Shown here: positions 42,364 to 50,636 of the stretch, piece by piece
Layout of the letters: every line of letters begins with the position of its first letter
Position numbering within the stretch: the first letter of the stretch is position 1
From: JAJXWB01 sp046349215
Lineage (GTDB): Bacteria; Pseudomonadota; Alphaproteobacteria; Rhizobiales; Beijerinckiaceae
Reading direction: 5' to 3'
Assembly: GCA_046349215.1 (NCBI GenBank)
Contig: JAXMCV010000002.1
Span: forward strand, 1,178,001-1,242,000
Length of the DNA: 64,000 bases
Position numbers and translations under genes: made by a program
The notes under the pieces: generated by a model
Database searches by the model: none
Told to the model about the DNA's origin: nothing
Seen by the model: the letters and a program-made list of their open reading frames with translations, nothing else

Positions 42364-43515
42364 ATGAATCCGTATGTCGACCAGGATCTCGTCGCGCTCG
42401 CCGATCAGGTCCGCCGCTTTGCGACCGAACGCATCGCGCCGGGATTTCAGGAGCGCGACCGCACGCGCGTGCTCGATCGTGGGCTGATGAAGGAAATGGG
42501 CGCGATGGGCTTCATCGCGCCGGAACTGCCGGAGGAATTCGGCGGGCTCGGCATGGGCTGCCTGGCGGCGGGCGTCATCTGCGAGGAAATCGCCCGCGCC
42601 GATCTCTCCATGTCCTATGTCAACCTGCTCGCCTCGCTGAACGCGCAGATCCTCTCGCATCACGGCAAGCCAGAGATCGTCAGGCCGTGGCTGACGAAGC
42701 TGCTGGCCGGCGAGGCGCTGATCTCGATCGCGCTGACCGAGCCGCGCGGCGGGTCTGACGCCGCCAACCTGCGCCTGAAGATCGAGCGCGCCGGCGACCA
42801 TTACATCGTCAACGGCGAGAAGACCTCGATTTCGGCGGCCGACCAGGCCGACGTCTCCATCGTGTTCGGCCGCACCGGCGCGGCCGAAGCCGGCGCGCAC
42901 GGCGTCACCGCGCTGCTCGTGCCGATGGACCTGCCTGGCATAACGCGCTCGCGTTTCGATTGCCACGGCCAGCGCGCGATCGGTCGCGGCTCGATCTTCT
43001 TCGAGAACGTGCGCGTGCCCGTCTCGCATCGCCTCGGCGACGAGAACAAGGGCTTCGTGCAGGTGATGCAGGGCTTCGATTTCTCGCGCGCCCTCATCGG
43101 CCTGCAGGTGCTCGGCGTCGCGCGGATCGCGCTCGAGGAGACATGGGCCTATGTCGCCGAGCGCAAGGCGTTCGGTCAGCCCATCTCCGCCTTCCAGGGC
43201 GTGTCGCATCCGCTCGCCGATCTCGACACGCAGGTCGAGGCGGCGCGACTTCTCTGCCTGCAGGCGCTCTGGCTGAAGGACAGGGGCGCGCCGCACAGCG
43301 CCGAAGCCGCCATGTGCAAGTGGTGGGGACCCAAGCTCGCCTACGATGTCGTGCATCAGTGCCTCCTGATGAACGGGCACGGCGGTTACGACCGCGGTCT
43401 CATGGAGCAGCGCCTGCGCGACGTGCTCGGCTTCCAACTCGGCGACGGCACCGCGCAGATCATGAAGACGATCATCGCGCGCGCCCGGGCAGGGCGCGCC
43501 GCCGTTCCTGCCTGA
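42364..43515 (+). CDS. aliB: Cyclohexanecarboxyl-CoA dehydrogenase
   Basis: The 383-residue acyl-CoA dehydrogenase has LTEPRGGSDAANL (FAD/substrate), the central R-GQPISAFQGV and QIMKTIIAR near the end. Position between badHI and aliA is that of AliB, which oxidises cyclohexanecarboxyl-CoA to the cyclohexene-carboxyl-CoA. It is separated from badI by 187 bp holding a repeat pair, so expression may be uncoupled. Ordinary acyl-CoA dehydrogenase activity cannot be excluded from sequence alone. Confidence 0.9.
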   Translation: MNPYVDQDLVALADQVRRFATERIAPGFQERDRTRVLDRGLMKEMGAMGFIAPELPEEFGGLGMGCLAAGVICEEIARADLSMSYVNLLASLNAQILSHHGKPEIVRPWLTKLLAGEALISIALTEPRGGSDAANLRLKIERAGDHYIVNGEKTSISAADQADVSIVFGRTGAAEAGAHGVTALLVPMDLPGITRSRFDCHGQRAIGRGSIFFENVRVPVSHRLGDENKGFVQVMQGFDFSRALIGLQVLGVARIALEETWAYVAERKAFGQPISAFQGVSHPLADLDTQVEAARLLCLQALWLKDRGAPHSAEAAMCKWWGPKLAYDVVHQCLLMNGHGGYDRGLMEQRLRDVLGFQLGDGTAQIMKTIIARARAGRAAVPA

Positions 43516-43544
43516 CAAGCGAAGAACAAGGGGAGGGGAGAGAC

Positions 43545-45188
43545 ATGGAATTCGACGCCGTATTGCTGGCGCCACGCCGCGCCGAGAGCATCGCCAAGGG
43601 CTACTGGCGCGACCGCACGATCAACGACGATCTCGACGCCTGCCTTTCCGCCTGTCCCGACAAGGTCGCGCTGACGGCCGTGCGGCTCGACGGCGAGACC
43701 TCGCGACGCTTCACCTATCGCGAACTGGCGGCGCTCGCCGACCGCGTCGCGGTCGGCCTGTCGCGGCTCGGCGTCGGCCGCAACGATGTCGTGGCGATGC
43801 AATTGCCGAACTGGTGGCAATTCTCCGTTCTCTATCTCGCCTGCAGCCGTATCGGCGCGGTGCTCAATCCCCTGATGCACATCTTTCGCGAACGCGAACT
43901 GTCGTTCATGCTCAAGCACGGCGAGGCCAAGATCCTCGTCGTCCCGAAGACATTCCGCAATTTCGACCACGAGGCGATGGCGCGCGGCCTGCAGCCGGAC
44001 CTGCCGGCCCTGAAGCGCATCGTCGTGGTCGATGGCGGCGGCGCCGATGATTTCGATGCGCTGCTGACGAAGCCCGCGTGGGAAAACGAGCCGGACGCGC
44101 AGAAGATCCTGACCGCGAACCGGCCCGGCCCCGACGACATCACGCAGCTCATCTACACGTCGGGCACGACGGGCGAGCCGAAGGGCGTGATGCACAGCGC
44201 GAACACGCTGATGGCGAACATCATCCCCTATGCCGAACGCCTGAAGCTCGGTTCGGACGACGTGATCCTGATGGCCTCGCCGATGGCCCACCAGACGGGC
44301 TTCATGTACGGCCTGATGATGCCGGTCATGCTGAAGGCGAGCGCCGTCCTGCAGGACGTGTGGGAACCGGCGCGCGCCGTCGACCTGATCCGCGCCGAGA
44401 AAGCCAGCTTCACGATGGCGTCGACTCCGTTCCTCGCCGATCTCACGCGCGTCGTGACCGAGAGCGGCAAGCCGGTCCCGATCCTGAAGACGTTCCTGTG
44501 CGCGGGCGCGCCGATCCCCGGCCCGCTCGTCGAACAGGCCCAGGTCGGCCTCGGCGCCAAGATCGTTTCGGCGTGGGGCATGACGGAAAACGGCGCCGTC
44601 ACGCTCATCAAGCTCGACGACGACGACAAGCTCGCCTCGACGACCGACGGCTGCGCGCTTCCGGGCGTCGAGGTGAAGGTGGTCGACGGCGACGGCAATG
44701 CGCTGCCGGCGGGCGAGATCGGCAAGCTTCTGGTGCGCGCCTGCTCGAATTTCGGCGGCTATCTCAAGCGGCCGCAATGGAACGGCACGGATGCCGGCGG
44801 CTGGTTCGACACCGGCGATCTCGCCTACATGACGCAAGGCGGCTACATCCGGATCAGCGGGCGTTCGAAGGACGTCATCATCCGTGGCGGCGAGAACATT
44901 CCCGTCGTCGAGGTGGAGGCGCTCATCTACAAGCATCCGGCAGTGGCGCAGGTCGCCATCGTCGCCTATCCCGACGAACGTCTCGGCGAACGCGCCTGCG
45001 CCGTCGTCGTGCCGAAGGCGGGCCAGACCATCGATCTTGCGGGCATGATCGACTTCCTGAAGTCGCACAGGCTGGCGATCCAGTACATTCCCGAAAAGCT
45101 CATCGTCCGCGAGGCCATGCCGGCGACGCCGTCGGGCAAGATCCAGAAATTCCGCCTGCGCGACATGCTCAAGTCAGGCGAATTGTAG
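43545..45188 (+). CDS. aliA: Cyclohexanecarboxylate-CoA ligase
   Basis: The 547-residue AMP-forming ligase has the P-loop IYTSGTTGEPKGVMHS, WGMTENGAVTL, TGDLAYMTQGGYIRISGRSKD and the acylating lysine motif TPSGKIQKFRL. Length and gene order match AliA, which activates cyclohexanecarboxylate. AGGGGAGGGGAG precedes the ATG, 29 bp after aliB. Confidence 0.92.
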   Translation: MEFDAVLLAPRRAESIAKGYWRDRTINDDLDACLSACPDKVALTAVRLDGETSRRFTYRELAALADRVAVGLSRLGVGRNDVVAMQLPNWWQFSVLYLACSRIGAVLNPLMHIFRERELSFMLKHGEAKILVVPKTFRNFDHEAMARGLQPDLPALKRIVVVDGGGADDFDALLTKPAWENEPDAQKILTANRPGPDDITQLIYTSGTTGEPKGVMHSANTLMANIIPYAERLKLGSDDVILMASPMAHQTGFMYGLMMPVMLKASAVLQDVWEPARAVDLIRAEKASFTMASTPFLADLTRVVTESGKPVPILKTFLCAGAPIPGPLVEQAQVGLGAKIVSAWGMTENGAVTLIKLDDDDKLASTTDGCALPGVEVKVVDGDGNALPAGEIGKLLVRACSNFGGYLKRPQWNGTDAGGWFDTGDLAYMTQGGYIRISGRSKDVIIRGGENIPVVEVEALIYKHPAVAQVAIVAYPDERLGERACAVVVPKAGQTIDLAGMIDFLKSHRLAIQYIPEKLIVREAMPATPSGKIQKFRLRDMLKSGEL

Positions 45189-45251
45189 TCGCCGGCGTCG
45201 CCCGGCGCGCGTGCGTAACCATAACAGATCAAGAGAAACGGGGAGGGAATG

Positions 45252-46475
45252 ATGAAGCGTTCAATCGATGCGGCGCTGCTTGCAGGCGCCATGTCCATCG
45301 GCGCCGCGGCGCTCTACGGCGGCGCGGCCTTCGCGCAGACGCCGGTGAAGATCGGCGTACTCAGCGACATGAGCGGACCCTATTCGGATTTCGGCGGGCA
45401 GGGCTCGCTCGAAGCCGCGAAACTGGCGGTCGAGGATTTCAACGCCGGCTCGAAAAAGCTGTCCGTCGAGATCGTCTCGGCCGACGCGCAGAACAAGCCC
45501 GACGTGGCGACGGCCATCGCGCGACGCTGGTTCGATACCGACAATGTCGACATGGTCGTCGACATTCCGACCAGCGGCATCGCGCTCGGCCTCGCGGGCC
45601 TCGTGAAGGAAAAGAACAAGGTCCTGATCGCCACGACCGCCGGCACGTCGGAGCTGACCGGCAAGTCCTGCACGCCGAACACGCTGCACTGGACCTGGGA
45701 CACGTGGTCGAATTCGCACGGCACGGCCGAGGCCGTCGTCAGGAGCGGCGGCAAGAGCTGGTATTTCCTGACCGCCGACTACACGTTCGGCACGACGATG
45801 GAAAAGGAAGCCGGCGAGGTCGTGAAGGCCAATGGCGGCACGGTGCTCGGCTCGGTGCGCCACCCGCTCGACGCCAAGGACTTTTCGTCCTTCCTGCTGC
45901 AGGCGCAGAATTCGAAGGCGCAGATCATCGGGCTCGCCAACGGCGGCACGGATACGATCAACGCCATCAAGACGGCCGGCGAGTTCGGCATCGTGGCGGG
46001 CGGCCAGAAGCTCGCCGGCCTCGTCATCTTCATCAACGACATCCATGCGCTCGGTCTTCAGAAGGCGAACGGCCTTCTGCTGACGACCGCCTATTACTGG
46101 GACCTCAACGACAGGACGCGCGCCTTCGCCGAACGCTTCGCCAAGCGCAACAACGGCAAGGTTCCCTCGATGAGCCAGGCCGGCACCTATTCCTCGACGC
46201 TCGCCTATCTGCGCGCCGTCGAGAAGGTCGGCAATGCCAAGGACGGCGCCGCGATCGTGGCGGCGATGCGCGAGGCCGGAACCTACGACGATCCGCTGTT
46301 CGGCAAGACGAGCGTGCGCGCCGACGGCCGCGTCGTCCACGACATGTACCTGGTCGAGGTCAAGAAGCCCGAGGAATCGAAGAAGCCGTTCGACTATTAC
46401 AGGATCGTCGCGACGATCCCGGCCGACCGCGCCTTCCGGCCGCTTTCCGAGGGCAATTGCCCGCTGGCGAAATAG
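45252..46475 (+). CDS. Branched-chain-amino-acid-type ABC substrate-binding protein (LivK-like)
   Basis: About 407 residues: a signal peptide (cleavage after AFAQ, near residue 30), then a Leu/Ile/Val-binding-protein fold with VKIGVLSDMSGPYSDFGGQG and DNVDMVVDIPTSGIALGL. GGAGGGA favours the second of two adjacent ATGs (45249, 45252). LivK-like proteins in aromatic clusters often bind aromatic or alicyclic acids for uptake. No permease genes are nearby, so it must borrow a transporter encoded elsewhere. A close paralogue is at 61046. Confidence 0.88.
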   Translation: MKRSIDAALLAGAMSIGAAALYGGAAFAQTPVKIGVLSDMSGPYSDFGGQGSLEAAKLAVEDFNAGSKKLSVEIVSADAQNKPDVATAIARRWFDTDNVDMVVDIPTSGIALGLAGLVKEKNKVLIATTAGTSELTGKSCTPNTLHWTWDTWSNSHGTAEAVVRSGGKSWYFLTADYTFGTTMEKEAGEVVKANGGTVLGSVRHPLDAKDFSSFLLQAQNSKAQIIGLANGGTDTINAIKTAGEFGIVAGGQKLAGLVIFINDIHALGLQKANGLLLTTAYYWDLNDRTRAFAERFAKRNNGKVPSMSQAGTYSSTLAYLRAVEKVGNAKDGAAIVAAMREAGTYDDPLFGKTSVRADGRVVHDMYLVEVKKPEESKKPFDYYRIVATIPADRAFRPLSEGNCPLAK

Positions 46476-46512
46476 CCGGGCGGGCGCTTTCCGGCTCCTG
46501 CCGGCCGGGCGG

Positions 46513-46538
46513 GGCCGGAGCCATTCGTGGCTCCGGCC
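46513..46538. terminator. Strong hairpin after the binding-protein gene
   Basis: A perfect 10-bp G+C-rich stem, GGCCGGAGCC with its complement, closes an ATTCGT loop, 38 bp past the stop. No T-run follows, so it may be a 3'-end stabiliser or Rho-linked structure rather than a true intrinsic terminator. Confidence 0.5.
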
Positions 46539-46636
46539 GCGCGCGCCCGGCGCGAAATCCCCCACGCGCGACGAAAAATTAACCTTCACGCGACCTTAAT
46601 GCCCTTCACGCAATGCGTGGGGAGTGGAGTCGCGCA

Positions 46637-47035
46637 ATGGAAGCCATCGTCGGAGCTACGACCGAAGTTTCGCGCGTCATTTCAGCAGTTTCCACAGATT
46701 ATTACGCCGAGCAGGCGCCTGCCGCGCTCGCCGGACGGCTCGCCCGCCTGCACCAGAAGGCGTGGGAAGCGGTCATGTCGGGCGAACGGGCGGGCGAAGC
46801 CTATGCCGAACTGCGCCGCACGGCCGAGAAGCTGTTCAACGCGCGGGAAGTGATCGAGGCGGCCGACCAGCACATCGTCTGGGCGCTGACGCCGGTGATC
46901 GCCGCGTCGCTCGCCTGCGCGCCCGGCGCCGACAGGATCAGCCTGCGCGAGGTCGGCGGCGCCATCTGGCGGCTCCTCAACGTCGCCACCGCCGAGCCGC
47001 GCCAGCCCGCCTACGCCGCGCGCCGCGCCGCCTGA
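46637..47035 (+). CDS. Hypothetical helical protein
   Basis: The 132 residues are mostly helical and alanine-rich, with no signal peptide (MEAIVGATTEVSRVISAVST...). A run of aromatic/basic residues lies in the middle (ARLHQKAWEAVM). GTGGAGT precedes ATG 46637; an in-frame ATG at 46613 is less favoured. It precedes tRNA-Gly. Not recognised. Confidence 0.6.
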   Translation: MEAIVGATTEVSRVISAVSTDYYAEQAPAALAGRLARLHQKAWEAVMSGERAGEAYAELRRTAEKLFNAREVIEAADQHIVWALTPVIAASLACAPGADRISLREVGGAIWRLLNVATAEPRQPAYAARRAA

Positions 47036-47113
47036 GGCGCTGTTGCGGGCCGCCCCGCGGTTGCAATCGCGGGCCGGCTTGGGCATATCTGCCGCCAGAG
47101 GCCGTTGCGCTTC

Positions 47114-47187
47114 GCGGGTGTAGCTCAATGGTAGAGCAGCAGCCTTCCAAGCTGAATACGAGGGTTCGATTCCCTTCACCCGCTCCA
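47114..47187 (+). tRNA. tRNA-Gly (anticodon UCC)
   Basis: A 74-nt tRNA with acceptor GCGGGUG/CACCCGC, D arm GCUC/GAGC, anticodon stem closing CUUCCAA (UCC), T arm GAGGG-UUCGAUU-CCCUU, discriminator U and encoded CCA (47185-47187). Confidence 0.95.
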
Positions 47188-47303
47188 GATTCGCGCCCCA
47201 AGGGCGCCGCTGATCCCCCGCTGGCGCCGCTCCCGCTCCCCCGCTAATCTCCCGGCATGACCAGCGCGGCCCGAAGAGACCGCCGGCTCCAGGGGAGAGA
47301 AAC

Positions 47304-49283
47304 ATGACCGAAGGTTCCAGCCCGGCGGGCGCAATGGCGTCCGGCGCTGACGCCAACGACAACAGCGGCGGCGCCGCGGCGCGCGCCGTGCCGCTCGACC
47401 GGCTGGTCGGCAAGGATTTTCCCGTTTTCGCGACGGCGGCGGATGTCGCCGCCTTCGAAAAGACTCCCTACGCCGAGCGCATTGCGGCGGCGAGCACCTA
47501 CGACGCCATCCGCATCGGCGCCTCGGTCGATCCCAACGCGCCGGCGATCCAGTTCATCGCCAACGCCTCGCCGGACGACACGCCGATCGTCATCACGCAC
47601 GGCCAGTTCGTGGCGCGAGTCACGCAGACGGCCAATGCGCTGCATGAACTGGGCGTCGGTCCCAACGATGTCGTCAGCTTCATGCTGCCGCTGATCCCGC
47701 AGGCCTTCTTCACTCTGTTCGGCGCCGAGGCGGCGGGCATCTGCAATCCGGTCAATCCGCTGCTCGAACCGCACCAGATCGCCGAGATCCTCGAGGCCGC
47801 CAACACGAAGGTGCTCGTCGCGCTCGGTCCGACGCCGGGCGCCGACATATGGGAGAAGGTGCAGAAGGTTCGCGGCCACCTGAAGAACCTGAAGGCCATC
47901 CTTGTCGTCGGCGGGCAGGCCGACGAGGCGAATGGAATCTATTCGTTCGACGCGCTGGTGGCGAAGCAGCCGCACGACCGTCTCGTCAGCGGCCGCAAGA
48001 TTTCGGGCGACGACATAGCCGCCTATTTCCACACGGGCGGCACGACCGGCACGCCGAAACTCGTGCGGCACACGCACACGAACCAGGTCTATCAGGCCTG
48101 GGCGTGCAACCTGCTGCTGAAGGGCAAGCCCGGCACGAGCCTGCTGTTCGGCATGCCGCTGTTCCATGTCGGCGGCTCGCTGACGCAGGCGCTGTCGACG
48201 CTTTCAGGCGGCGGCAATCTGGTGATCCTGTCGCCCGCCGGCTGGCGCAATCCCGCCGCCATGCGCAACCTCTGGGCGCTCGTGCAGCGCTACAAGCCGA
48301 CGGCCCTGTCGAGCGTGCCGACCATCCTGGCCGCGTCGCTCGCCGTGCCCGTCGGCGATTTCGATCTGTCCAGCATCGAGTTCATCGGCGGCGGCGGGTC
48401 GGCCATCCCGGTCGCCGTCGGCAGCGCGCTCACGGAAAAGCACAAGGTGCCGATCGTCGAGGTCTACGGCATGACCGAGACGTCGAGCGTGCATACGCTG
48501 GCCTATACCGACCGGCCGATCCGCCTCGGCTCGGTCGGCCATCCCGTGCCCTATGCGCGGGTGCGCGTCGTGAAGATCGATTCCGACGGGAATTTCCAGG
48601 GGGATTGCAAGCCGGGCGAGATCGGCGTCGTGGCCATGGCGGGGCCGGGCGTTTTCGGCGGCTATCTCAATCCGGAACACAACAGGGGCGCCTTCGTGGA
48701 GCCGGGCTGGGTCAATTCCGGCGATCTCGGGCGCCTCGACGAGGAGGGCTATCTCTGGATCACAGGCCGCGCCAAGGATCTCGTCATCCGCGGCGGCCAC
48801 AACATCGATCCGGCGCCGGTGGAAGACGTGCTGTTCCAGCATCCGGCGGTGGGGCTCGCCGCGGTCGTCGGGCAGCCCGACGCCTATGCCGGCGAATTGC
48901 CGATCGCCTATGTGCAGCTGAAGCCGGACGCGAAGGTCGAACCCGGCGAACTCGAGGAATGGGTGCGCTCGAAAACGCCGGAACGCGCGGCGGTGCCGGT
49001 GGCCGTCGTGCAGATCGACGTCATGCCGCAGACGGCGGTCGGCAAGGTGTTCAAGCCGCAATTGCGCTGGGACGCGTCGCAACGCGTGTTCACGAACGCA
49101 TTGTCCGGACTGGCGCAGGAGGGCGTCGCCTGCAAGGTCGCCGTCGGCGCGCATGGCACGCACGGCTCGGTCGCGACGGTGAACGTGACGGGCGTGCCGG
49201 AAGCGCAACGCGAGGCGGTGGCGAAGAAGATCCACGCCGCGCTCGATCCGTTTGTCATGCGGCACGAGATCGCCTGGAGCTAG
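47304..49283 (+). CDS. Acyl-CoA synthetase (AMP-forming), long N-terminal extension
   Basis: The 659-residue ligase has FHTGGTTGTPKLVRHTH, VYGMTETSSVHTL, SGDLGRLDEEGYLWITGRAKDLVIRGG and a late QTAVGKVFKPQLR lysine motif. The first 60 or so residues are a low-complexity lead (GASGADANDNSGGAAAR). The final 90 residues (TNALSGLAQEGVACKV...) are an added small domain seen in one group of long acyl-CoA synthetases. The substrate is unknown; fatty or aryl acids both fit. AGGGGAGAG precedes the ATG. It lies outside the hcr/ali cluster, across tRNA-Gly. Confidence 0.87.
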   Translation: MTEGSSPAGAMASGADANDNSGGAAARAVPLDRLVGKDFPVFATAADVAAFEKTPYAERIAAASTYDAIRIGASVDPNAPAIQFIANASPDDTPIVITHGQFVARVTQTANALHELGVGPNDVVSFMLPLIPQAFFTLFGAEAAGICNPVNPLLEPHQIAEILEAANTKVLVALGPTPGADIWEKVQKVRGHLKNLKAILVVGGQADEANGIYSFDALVAKQPHDRLVSGRKISGDDIAAYFHTGGTTGTPKLVRHTHTNQVYQAWACNLLLKGKPGTSLLFGMPLFHVGGSLTQALSTLSGGGNLVILSPAGWRNPAAMRNLWALVQRYKPTALSSVPTILAASLAVPVGDFDLSSIEFIGGGGSAIPVAVGSALTEKHKVPIVEVYGMTETSSVHTLAYTDRPIRLGSVGHPVPYARVRVVKIDSDGNFQGDCKPGEIGVVAMAGPGVFGGYLNPEHNRGAFVEPGWVNSGDLGRLDEEGYLWITGRAKDLVIRGGHNIDPAPVEDVLFQHPAVGLAAVVGQPDAYAGELPIAYVQLKPDAKVEPGELEEWVRSKTPERAAVPVAVVQIDVMPQTAVGKVFKPQLRWDASQRVFTNALSGLAQEGVACKVAVGAHGTHGSVATVNVTGVPEAQREAVAKKIHAALDPFVMRHEIAWS

Positions 49284-49298
49284 GCGCTGAAAGCAGAC

Positions 49299-49317
49299 GG
49301 GCCGGCGACGCCGGCCC
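49299..49317. terminator. Convergent hairpin between acyl-CoA synthetase and ric
   Basis: GGGCCGGC and GCCGGCCC pair around GAC, 15 bp after the synthetase stop and 21 bp before the end of ric. There is no T-run on either side. It may act on both converging transcripts. Confidence 0.45.
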
Positions 49318-49338
49318 GGTCCATGCGGCGCGCAGGGC

Positions 49339-49998
49339 TTATGCGAAACGCGGGAACAGGATGTTGTTCTCGGTGTGGATGTGCTCCATCACGTCGTCGG
49401 TCAGCTTGCGGGCGCCGACATAGAGCGCGCGCCAGGTCGTGCAGGCGTCCGCCGGCGGCGTGAAGTCCGTGGTGATCGCTTCCAGCTTGCGCAGGTTCTC
49501 GCCGTGGTCGTCGTGCTCGGACAGCATGACGGAGATCGGCCCGCCGATCATGGGATGGCCGCCCGAACGCATCATCGGGAACAGGACCTGCTCCTCCTTC
49601 TGCATGTGCGATTCGAGTTCCTCGCCGATATGTTCGATGAGGTCGGCGAGGCCGGCCGGAACGTTGGGATTGTCGCGATGCACGGCCTCGACGCGCCGCG
49701 CCATGCGGAGCAGTTCCGGGACCTCGCGACGATGCGTCTCGTGGTAGCGCGAAAGGATGTGGTCGATCAGGCCATCGACGTCCTGGGGCGTCTCGGCGGG
49801 GCGGGCCTGCGCTTCGAGCGCCTCGAGTTTTGCTGCCAGTTCGCCCGGATCCTTCTGGCGGGCGGCCATGGCGTCGGCGAGCGAGACCTTGCCGCCGCAG
49901 CAGAAGTCCAGCTTCTCCGCGCGGAAGAGCGCGGTGGCGCCTGGCAGCGCGGTGGCTATGTCGGCCAGCGTACGGCTGGCGAAATCGGTCGCAGGCAT
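49339..49998 (-). CDS. ric: Di-iron protein repairing nitrosylated iron-sulfur clusters (RIC)
   Basis: The 219 residues form a YtfE/ScdA/DnrN-type protein: the short ScdA_N domain with FCCGG (C33, C34) and a hemerythrin-like four-helix domain whose histidines (HETH, ESHMQKEE, EHDDHGENL, EHIHTENNILFP) hold two irons. It restores iron-sulfur clusters damaged by nitric oxide or oxidants. It diverges from nsrR, and two NsrR-type palindromes lie upstream, so it should be released from repression by NO. Confidence 0.94.
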   Translation of the reverse strand: MPATDFASRTLADIATALPGATALFRAEKLDFCCGGKVSLADAMAARQKDPGELAAKLEALEAQARPAETPQDVDGLIDHILSRYHETHRREVPELLRMARRVEAVHRDNPNVPAGLADLIEHIGEELESHMQKEEQVLFPMMRSGGHPMIGGPISVMLSEHDDHGENLRKLEAITTDFTPPADACTTWRALYVGARKLTDDVMEHIHTENNILFPRFA

Positions 49999-50030
49999 GT
50001 GACAATTCTCCCGTGGCGGACGTTCCGGCT

Positions 50031-50053
50031 AAGTGGTATCTACAATGCCACTT
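50031..50053. promoter_or_regulatory. NsrR operator, site 1 (nearer ric)
   Basis: A 23-bp near-palindrome: AAGTGGTAT and ATGCCACTT around CTACA, 8 of 9 arm positions symmetric. It resembles the NsrR dyad of proteobacteria with AT-rich inner arms. It is 33 bp before the ric ATG. Confidence 0.75.
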
Positions 50054-50064
50054 AGCGCTTTCGA

Positions 50065-50087
50065 ATGTGGTATTGTCAATGCCACTT
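50065..50087. promoter_or_regulatory. NsrR operator, site 2 (nearer nsrR)
   Basis: ATGTGGTAT and ATGCCACTT around TGTCA form a second copy of the same dyad, centre 34 bp from site 1 (about three helical turns). It ends 12 bp before the nsrR start, fitting autorepression. Confidence 0.75.
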
Positions 50088-50099
50088 TAAGGACCGCCC

Positions 50100-50561
50100 G
50101 TGCGACTTCTTGCCTCAACCGACATTGCGCTCAGGGTGCTGATGGTTCTCGGGCGCGATCCCGACACGCAGATGAACGTCGAGCGACTGGCGAGCGAACT
50201 CGGCGGCCTGTCGCGCAACCACCTGCACAAGATCGTGCAGGAACTGGCCGCGCTCGGCGCGCTGCGGACCGTGCGCGGCGCCGGCGGCGGCGTGATCCTG
50301 GCGAAGCCGCTTTCCGAAATCCGCCTTGGCGCGCTGGTGCGCGACCTGGAATCGGACCAGGCGATCGTCGAATGCTTCCGCGAGGATGGCGGCTGCTGCG
50401 CGATCGAGCCGGGCTGCCGGCTGCGGTTCATGCTGCGCAGCGCGCGCGAGGCCTTCTACGAATCGCTCGACCGCCACACGCTGGCCGATTGTCTCGCCGC
50501 GCCGAACCTTCCGAAGAAGCCGGTCGCGCGGGCCGCCGCGAACAGGAAGGCCGGGCGCTAA
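50100..50561 (+). CDS. nsrR: Rrf2-family nitric-oxide sensor NsrR
   Basis: The 153 residues show the Rrf2 winged helix (MNVERLASELGGLSRNHLHKIVQEL), GGVILAKP and the three cluster cysteines C92, C99/100 and C106 (ECFREDGGCCAIEPGC). A [4Fe-4S] or [2Fe-2S] cluster there senses NO. The GTG start has AAGGA seven bases upstream. Divergent from ric with shared operators. Confidence 0.94.
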   Translation: MRLLASTDIALRVLMVLGRDPDTQMNVERLASELGGLSRNHLHKIVQELAALGALRTVRGAGGGVILAKPLSEIRLGALVRDLESDQAIVECFREDGGCCAIEPGCRLRFMLRSAREAFYESLDRHTLADCLAAPNLPKKPVARAAANRKAGR

Positions 50562-50636
50562 AGGCGGCGGTCTTTTTCTTTTCCACTCGTCTTGGCTAGT
50601 CTGCGGCGCCCGCGCGCGGGCAGGGAGGATTCACGC

